From: Penicillium oxalicum
Taxonomy: Eukaryota > Ascomycota > Eurotiomycetes > Eurotiales > Aspergillaceae
Assembly: GCF_001723175.1 (NCBI RefSeq)
Contig: NC_064650.1
Span: 868,001 to 932,000 of the forward strand
DNA: 64,000 bases
Direction of reading: 5' to 3'
Position numbers and translations under genes: made by a program. The stretch's first letter is position 1; the number at the start of each line of letters is the position of its first letter. Of the stretch, positions 57,451 through 64,000 are shown piece after piece. The notes under the pieces were generated by a model. The model did not search any database, had not been told where the DNA came from, and worked only from the letters and a program-made list of their open reading frames with translations.

Positions 57451-58965
57451 CTAGACCGGGAAATGGAGCCAGTCCGGGAAGAAGTCGGGATCCTCGAGCC
57501 AAACTTCACCAGTCTCGCCGCTGGGCTGGTCAAAGCTGGCAGCGATCATCCGCTGTCTGTCCCACTCAGGAAGAGCCCAATGCTTCATCCAGCTAGACCG
57601 GAGAATAGCATCGGCAGTCAGCCGTTCTGCCGGTTGCCATTTCAGCATCGATCTCAACATCTCCAGGAAGGCTTCCTTCTCAGCTTCCTCCATTGTCGCC
57701 ATACCCATTTCGCGCCGGCACCGCTGCACCACGGTCTCAAATCGACCTTCGAGATCCGGGTACTTCTCAGGATCGATCGGCCGATTCTCGTGATCAAATC
57801 GGCTCCGGCGATAACTGGACTTTCGTCCCCACTGAGAGTACCACCCGCGAGGCAATTTGCCCAGGACGGCATTTTGCTCGGCCGTGATGTCTTTGTTCCC
57901 GTGGTACCAAGTTCCGAACAGCGGGTACCAGGCGACGAGATCCCACAAGGTGCAGGCCAGGGTCCAGATGTCTGAGGGGCGGGACATGGGGGTTCGGGGA
58001 TCCCAGCGTGCCTCCGGGGGCTGGTAGACATCTGGCACGGTCGAGTCGCATCTGACTTGGGAATCCGCGGTCCAGGACTCTCCATAGTCGGCCAGCATGA
58101 TGCGGGCGCCGGTGGGCGTAATCTCCTCGGGGACCGGGCGCCATCTGATCGGCTCGACACAGGTCTGGGGTGCCTCTGCTGTGAGCGGCTGGCCATCGAT
58201 GCGTTGGACGGGTCGGAGCATGGCGGGGCCATACGCTTCGACGATGTCCAGGTGGGTGAGTGAATTTACATCGTATGGTAAGTGAAGCAGCACACTCGAT
58301 AAGGTGAGGTCACCGTGAACGATGCCTTTCTCGTGCACATGGGCCACGGCGGTTACCAGTTGGGCGGCCAGGATTCGCACGACGTCGAGGCGGAGGATAC
58401 CTTGAGAGGACGCCCATTTGGCTTGCTCGAGGGTTGCGCCTCCCACACTTGTCACCAGGCAAGGGTGAATGCCGTTGATTCCGTGGATCTGGAAGCTGCT
58501 TAGGGCAGGCGGGATCAACTCATTGACGTTGGTGGGGACAATCGAGCTAGGCTCCTGTAGGCGCTCAAGGACAGCCGTTTCCTGGGTCAGACCATTGCGG
58601 GCAGCACCGACCTTGATGGCGACGTTTTGCATGTAATGCTCGCCTTCTCCCATGTCAACGGCCAACCAAACAGTCGAGAATCGACCCCATCCCAGCTTGT
58701 GACGGACGACATAGCGGTCGTTCAAGACGGCATTGAGGGTGACGGGATGGAATCCTCCATGCTGGTATCGGTTGGGATCCTCCACTCCTTCCAAGGGCTG
58801 GTACTTGACTGTGACTTTTGTGTCAGTTTTGCTGTCGTGGCGATTGTGTTCAAGTTTTCATTTTCTTTCTCATGGAAGAGAAGACTTACCAATAGCGGAA
58901 GGCTGGTCCCTGGGGGTTGCACCTCGGCCAGTGGGGAGTGGGATCTGAGTCTCCATGCCGGACAT
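57451..58965 (-). CDS. SRPK-like protein kinase, 477 aa
   Basis: Exons complement(57451..58808, 58890..58965), phase 1. The N-terminus MSGMETQIPLPT leads to QPLEGVEDPNRYQHGGFHPV, a fungal SRPK hallmark. The glycine loop is LGWGRFSTVWLA and the Lys motif VAIKV. The catalytic loop is HGDLTLSSVLL. The activation motif reads LADYGES rather than DFG, as in many expanded fungal SRPK-like kinases. PPEARWDPRTPMSRPSDIW is the P+1/APE-like region. It probably phosphorylates Ser/Arg-type substrates. Divergence in the catalytic loop (HGDL without the usual Lys) may reduce activity. Confidence 0.85.
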
Positions 58966-60956
58966 ATCGAAGAGGTAATTGGTCCGATTGTAGGGCTATC
59001 CGTCCAGTACTCTGCAAAGGCAGGTAGGCACCTGCAGGATCTCGGCGAGAATGAAGAAGGATTGAGATCAATTGGAGAAATTGGAGAGGTAGGGTATGTG
59101 GAAATTGAGGATGTGTGTATGTGTATGTTGTGTGCGTGTGTGGTAACCCGAGGCTTGATCACAAACAGCGGCGACGATATCAACGTTGAATACACCCGAA
59201 TCTTCTACTGAATCCGAAACAAGCGGCGGCGTCAGAGATGTACTTCGAAGATGGATGCAGCAACGAGTGAACCCCAAAGCAGCGGCGGTGACAAATTGGG
59301 CGTCGGGAGGTGCACGGAAGAAACGAGATGCACTTCGAAGACGTGTGAAGTGTCTACTGCGACCCCAAAACGGCAGCGGCGGCGGATTTGGCTTCGGAGA
59401 ACTGCGAAGCAACGAGATACAACTTCGAAGATGGGGGAAGCAACGTCTGATGCCAAGATCAGCGGTGGTGACGGAGTGGGCGTCGGGGATGTGTGAAGCA
59501 ATGAGGTACACGTTGAGGGTGTGTATGCAGCAATGGTTGATCTCGAAGCAGTAACAGCAACGAGATGCACGTGGAAGATGCACGAAGCAACGATTGCAGC
59601 CACCAAGAAGGAGACGGACGTGTTCGATGTGTGAAGGAGGGGATGGATGTGGTAGATGTGTGAAGGAACGGATCAAAGTCCACCAAGGAAGAGATGGATG
59701 TGCAAGATGTGAAGGAGAAGAAACAGGTTGAAGCTGATCAGCAACAGTGAGAGTGAAGAAGAAAGTGGTTGGATTGCACGAGAGAATGGGTTGAAAAGCA
59801 ACCGATGGAGAACGTTCGCTGAGTGCAAGATCGAGTCTGTTGTGGGATGGCTCCAGCGCCGCGTTTATAACACCACAACGAACGGCCTAATTGTCGAGGT
59901 CGCCAACTTGATGCGATTGCGTGACACGATTGCTTCTTGAATCCGCCCTATTCAGGAAGAACATCTCGAGAGACGGCGCCGCTGCCTGATGGTACAAAGC
60001 TTCTACCGAACGGAGCCTGCTCCTCTATCGCGACTACGAGAAGTGCAAGAGAATTGATTCCTCATCAAAGTTCAGAGATATACAGGACTTGCGAGTACCA
60101 CCCAAACCCGACAGTATATGGGAATTCAGCTGTATAGAGCGGATGTCCGACTCCTGTTTCTGTGACTGCCTTTGCAATTGAGTGCCGTGATGACGCTGTC
60201 GATTTGACAGCCCGCATCATACGGACTATTAGATCTTCTGGGACATTTGAAAAGGAGAAACGTCCATGAATTTCACGGGGACAGGAACTTGGCATGAACC
60301 TCCTATTCAGACCAGAGGTACTTGTGTAGCCTGAAACACTACATGAAGGTGTAGCCTGCACATTCCGTGGTAAGTTACGCGGACTTGGATCGGAGCCTTG
60401 ACCCGAAGTTCAAAGTGTTTCCGGATGCTTCATGGCGGAGACAGTGCTTCCGTTGTTTTGCGTCTATCAGATTTGCCAATGTAGATGAATCGTTTGTGCA
60501 CACAAGGTACATCTAGATAGATACGGAACGGCCAAGAATGGCTGGAACTCAGCGGAAAGAGTGGGGATATCTTGTATATTAAGCTCGGGTCGTCTATGGG
60601 CATTAAATACATGATTTTGTCGACTGTCAAGGCCATCTCGCCATTGTAGAGATGGCATGTGTTTCGGCCGTGCACGGACAGACAAGGTACCATCCGACAT
60701 GCCAATTAGGAAGTGTTATTATTTTCAGGCCTTGTCCTTGAGGACTGTGCCGTGGTTGATTGAGAAAGACAATAGTCGTTCATCATCAACATGGTATGTG
60801 TGTGGAAATTGATCAGCGACTGACCATTTCTTTCCACCGCATAGAGCTCTCCTTCACAGAGAGTCCATTCGGCGCAGTGCTCTCTTCCCCTTCCACAAGG
60901 AAGAAGAATCAAGTTGAAATGCCAGCGCCGCCGGATCAGCAGCACACTAAAAGCAC
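58966..60956. other. Kinase upstream region with tandem repeats, no other gene seen
   Basis: About 2 kb holding the degenerate repeat block at 59222-59720. The remainder (59730-60956) has only short unrecognised frames. A minus-strand open frame spans the repeats but has no start context or splice support. Confidence 0.5.
59222..59720. repeat. Degenerate tandem repeat, unit about 90 bp
   Basis: Successive copies start at about 59222, 59280, 59374 and 59460, with weaker copies after about 59545. Shared elements are CAGCGGYGGTGAC, GGGCGTCGGG, GAGATRYACTTCGAAGATG and GAAGCAACG. The period is close to 30 codons, so the same peptide motif (on the minus strand, ASxx..PDAxxVTxAxLG) recurs in frame. 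Confidence 0.7.
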
Positions 60957-61859
60957 TTAAACAGCGTTCTCTGGCACCTTTTCATCCGTCAGATTTGAAT
61001 CCATTCTCTCCGGCGCACCTCCCGGTACCGGGCCATGCGGACTGGAAGAAGGCGGGGAGGCCGAAGCGCCCGCATCCTTGGACGGAGACGGCGGAGCAGG
61101 AGACGGTGGTGCAGGTGTGAACCAAAAGCTTGGATACCGACGATGCATATTATTATTGAAGAGCAGAGCACACACCATCATCAAGGTTGATGAGAGCAGA
61201 AGAATAGGCAGGTAGTACCAAGACAGATCCCAGATTTCCAAACTGGTGGCTGGGAGCAGAGCCGTTGCACCGGCAGGGGGGTGCGTCGTGCCGGTAAGCT
61301 GCATGATCACAATCGCCGTGGATGTGGACAGGGAGGCAGCCAGCCAGCGGAGGGAATTGAAACGCTCCTGGTCGGGCATTAGGCTGAAAAGCTTAGTGAT
61401 GCACAGTCCGGTTAAACCGCTGAAGAAATGGCCAAAGATCAAAGACCGGGGCTGGGCCAGTGGACTGTCGATGGCGCCGAAGACGAGTACGGCAGATGCA
61501 CCCTGTTGAAGGTATGGTTAGTGGTGATCCGGGTCTAAGGTGGATTGTCTCCCTCTTTCTGGATCAACATGGTCAAGAGAATCATCCAGGTGGAGAATCG
61601 GATGTTGGCTGGAAGAGAAGGAGTCGCTTGAACGATTGCGATGAGGACCTACGTAGGATGCAATAATACCCGGCACATGACGTGAGGTAAAGTAGTGTGA
61701 ATAGTTGAATAGCACTTGGACGACGGTGAGGCCTGCAAATGCAGAGACGAAAGACCAGGCGTTGGTCTTCCACATGGGCAGCGGACCGACAGGCTTGGCT
61801 CGATAGCCTAGCCAGTGGCTGACCCACGGGGGCAATCGAGCAAGACGTGATTGCGACAT
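60957..61859 (-). CDS. HPP-family integral membrane protein, 250 aa
   Basis: Exons complement(60957..61502, 61653..61859), 150-nt intron, phase 0. It has four to five membrane helices and the family signature THPPAGATALLPA near residue 150. The N-terminus MSQSRLARLPPWVSHWLGYR is cytosolic and typical. HPP proteins are related to plastid and bacterial nitrite transporters; fungal members are plasma- or organelle-membrane proteins of uncertain cargo. The C-terminal tail is Pro/Ser-rich. The start is the first ATG. Confidence 0.87.
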
Positions 61860-63535
61860 GGACGATTTTGAGGTGGAACCGGAGAAAAGATTGAGAAGAG
61901 ACTGGGAAGATATGAGGGAGTCTGGTATGCAATGCAATGGACTGTGCTGGGTCCTGCGATATTCACAATGAATACGGGGCTGAGCAGAACCTAGGGATGG
62001 TCGTCTGGTTCCCGATACAAAGCTTCAACCGACACGGAAATGTGGATCAAAAAGAGAAGAAGAGGGAATGGCAGAGGCGGGTGGGGGTGGAATTGTGATT
62101 TGAACTTTCCATCAGCTATACACTGGCGTCATAGTGGATGAATTTATAGAAGATCAACCGGACGAAGAAAGAAAAAAAAAATGGAGACTCAAATTAAGAA
62201 AGACGAATCATCCCAGCCAGACGGAATCTTGCAGGGCCACCCGGTCGGAGAAAGTCGTCAGACGCTTAGTGGCCAGTTGGTGAGGAGACGAACCCGATCG
62301 TGCGGAGAAAGAGGATCGAGGTTGAACTGGGATTTGCTCGGGATTTGACGGTGGCACTAAGCCTGAAAATGACATGAAGAGATGGAAACCCCCATCTAAA
62401 TCCACGTCGGGCAAAGCAACTAAAACATGAAATTGGAACCTACGGCTCCTTGATGTCTTACTGCCCTACCAGGTGATCATTCAGTCTGAAGGAGATATTT
62501 TTTTAAAAAAAAACCCAATTCACGCGCTCCGTTATAAAAGAACAACAAAGGGAGAGAAAGGAGAGACTTGAAATTGCCTCCTCCACAAAGACATCCTATT
62601 TTGTGATTTTTGGCGTGCCGCCACACGCCCACCGTTACTGTCAACCTGTTTAGAAGTGGGCCGAACGGGTCCCACCCCTTTCGGGCTCAGGATTTGTACC
62701 TGATGCACTGATGCTGAGTGAAGATGACGATGACTCAAGAGCCCTCTTCTCCAACTGATGCGGGGAACCTAATCCGTTCTCGTTGCTCTTTTGCAGGGGC
62801 CTTTACTGATGTATTGCAGGAGTAATAAATTTTCTTTTTTCTACAGATCATGATATAGAGGCTATGGGAATGTCGACATGAATATCTATTGAGCAGCCAT
62901 GCAATCAAAAAAAAAAATACTGGGAGAGCACTCGATTAGAGATCGTCAAGAACTCGACAGTTCACGCAAGGGTCTTTTCCCTTCCAAAATTTTTCTTGGA
63001 GACCGTGCGGGGGTATCTATGTCATGTGATCGTCCGTACCTACGCGACCGGCGTGCGCGGCTTGGTGTGGTTTATATTCCCGTGGAAAGAGACTGCTGAG
63101 TCATATATGATTGATTTCGGAACTCCTTGCAAATTGTTCTCACAAGCAGCGCTGTGTTGAACTTCACCCTTGAGTCATGATTGCATCTCATTTGTTGTCA
63201 GTCGGAAACGGTGGCGCCCTCCTGCTGCCACGGGGAACCAAAAAGAAAAATCAAACCTGATTCACAGAGAGCTGTAGGGGAGGGGGAGCGAGAGACTGTT
63301 GAGATGATCGCAGAATCCTAATTATTCGGCAATTGAACCTAATAATCCACATGACATACATAAGGTCCAAGGGGCCTCTCGGCCAATGCACGATATACAT
63401 GCAAAGATACTCCAGGTCACAACTCGACTCTGAGCAATTATGGTCGGAGAAAAGAAGGGGAGCCTTCAGTATCGACTGATCACTTGCATCGACATCAGCT
63501 ATACAACCCACCAACCACGCCGAGACACAGTGAAA
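61860..63535. other. Intergenic, no gene seen
   Basis: About 1.7 kb between the HPP start and the stop codon of the last gene. It has T/A runs at about 62170 and 62500 and no recognisable coding. Confidence 0.5.
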
Positions 63536-64000
63536 CTAAACATCAGTCAACTTGCGACGCACGATATGCGACTCGCCCAATGCTCCCTTCATGATAAGCA
63601 CCAAATCATCAATGACACTCAAGAACTTGAGATACGCCGTCACCGCGACACAAAAGCGGCGATAATTCTCGTCCCGGATCAAATCCGTAGTAAGCTCAAT
63701 CTCCGCCTGATGCAGTTGCCAAAAGGCGAACGTCCGGTTGAGCAGTGGAGTCGGAAGCACTTCCGGCAGGGGATCACCCGTCTTCAGCGCCTGTTCCACG
63801 ACGCCGAGCACCGCCATAACGTCTCCAATATTTCGGTGATCGAGAAGACCCATGCGCTGGGCGACCATGGTCTGGAAGTGCTCCGGAAGTGACGCAGACA
63901 GGTGGAGCAGTTTGCCCAAATCCCGGTTCAGCTCGTAGCAGATGCTCTTGATTTGGGTCAGCGTCTCACTGTCGAATGGGGAGCCGGAGAATTCAAGGCG
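63536..64000 (-). CDS. Bre4/DUF2421-type membrane protein, C-terminal fragment (about 154 aa)
   Basis: The gene enters from the right edge, so only the C-terminal part is present; the stop is at 63536. It reads TQIKSICYELNRDLGKLLHL, then LLDHRNIGDVMAVLGVVEQA, LPEVLPTPLLNR, ELTTDLIRDENYRRFCVAV and LKFLSVIDDLVLIMKGALGE. These match the cytosolic DUF2421 end of fungal brefeldin-A-sensitivity (Bre4-like) and ArAE-type membrane proteins. The membrane domain would lie beyond 64000. No intron appears in the visible part. Confidence 0.85.
   Translation of the reverse strand, partial: RLEFSGSPFDSETLTQIKSICYELNRDLGKLLHLSASLPEHFQTMVAQRMGLLDHRNIGDVMAVLGVVEQALKTGDPLPEVLPTPLLNRTFAFWQLHQAEIELTTDLIRDENYRRFCVAVTAYLKFLSVIDDLVLIMKGALGESHIVRRKLTDV

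Noticed and set aside
1..64000. CRISPR arrays, rRNA, bacterial operons
   Set aside because: Gene structure is intron-rich fungal; no regularly spaced short repeats or rRNA segments were seen.

Overview
The window is nuclear DNA from a filamentous ascomycete, most likely Eurotiales (Aspergillus/Penicillium type). The evidence is compact genes with short introns (mostly 48-150 nt) with GT..AG borders and CTRAC-like branch points, short intergenic gaps, and orthologues typical of that group: Sec72, Pop2/Caf1, NDUFB3, Sqt1, Rom2, Gyp2, Sps19, Atg33, a CAP59/CMT1-type mannosyltransferase, an HPP protein and a Bre4-type protein. Exon borders were worked out by hand from splice consensus and reading phase. 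No database search was run.

Layout. (1) 1-11.2 kb looks accessory. A P47-like (TULIP) protein gene on the minus strand diverges from a gene for a 1257-residue protein with a membrane-helix-rich C-terminal half. A possible third gene lies between them. Next come a small unrecognised gene and a membrane-anchored ATP-grasp ligase whose start overlaps it. (2) 12.2-23.1 kb is housekeeping: a MARVEL protein whose gene carries three poly-C tracts, Sec72, a copper amine oxidase, Pop2 diverging from complex I NDUFB3, and Sqt1. (3) 23.5-31.4 kb holds an alpha/beta hydrolase, a peroxisomal acyl-CoA synthetase ending AKI, and an AlkB-like dioxygenase. (4) 33.4-43.2 kb holds two large signalling genes converging on each other: the Rho1 exchange factor Rom2 and the Rab-GAP Gyp2. 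(5) 43.9-64 kb holds a His-rich membrane protein, a coiled-coil tail-anchored protein, a GST-like relic, peroxisomal Sps19 (ending SKL), Atg33, a GT69 mannosyltransferase, a GPI-type protein, an SRPK-like kinase with about 90-bp degenerate tandem repeats upstream, an HPP membrane protein and the 3' end of a Bre4/DUF2421 gene that runs off the right edge.

How the genes fit together. Several core genes serve membranes and traffic (Sec72, Gyp2, MARVEL, mannosyltransferase, Bre4) or cell-wall signalling (Rom2). A peroxisomal theme recurs in the copper amine oxidase, the AKI ligase and Sps19. The most unusual content is the P47-like/1257-residue divergent pair, a candidate undescribed system. Several conserved genes (Sqt1, AlkB-like) and one exon of the 1257-residue gene contain apparent single-base frame shifts. 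These need raw-read checking before being called pseudogenes.
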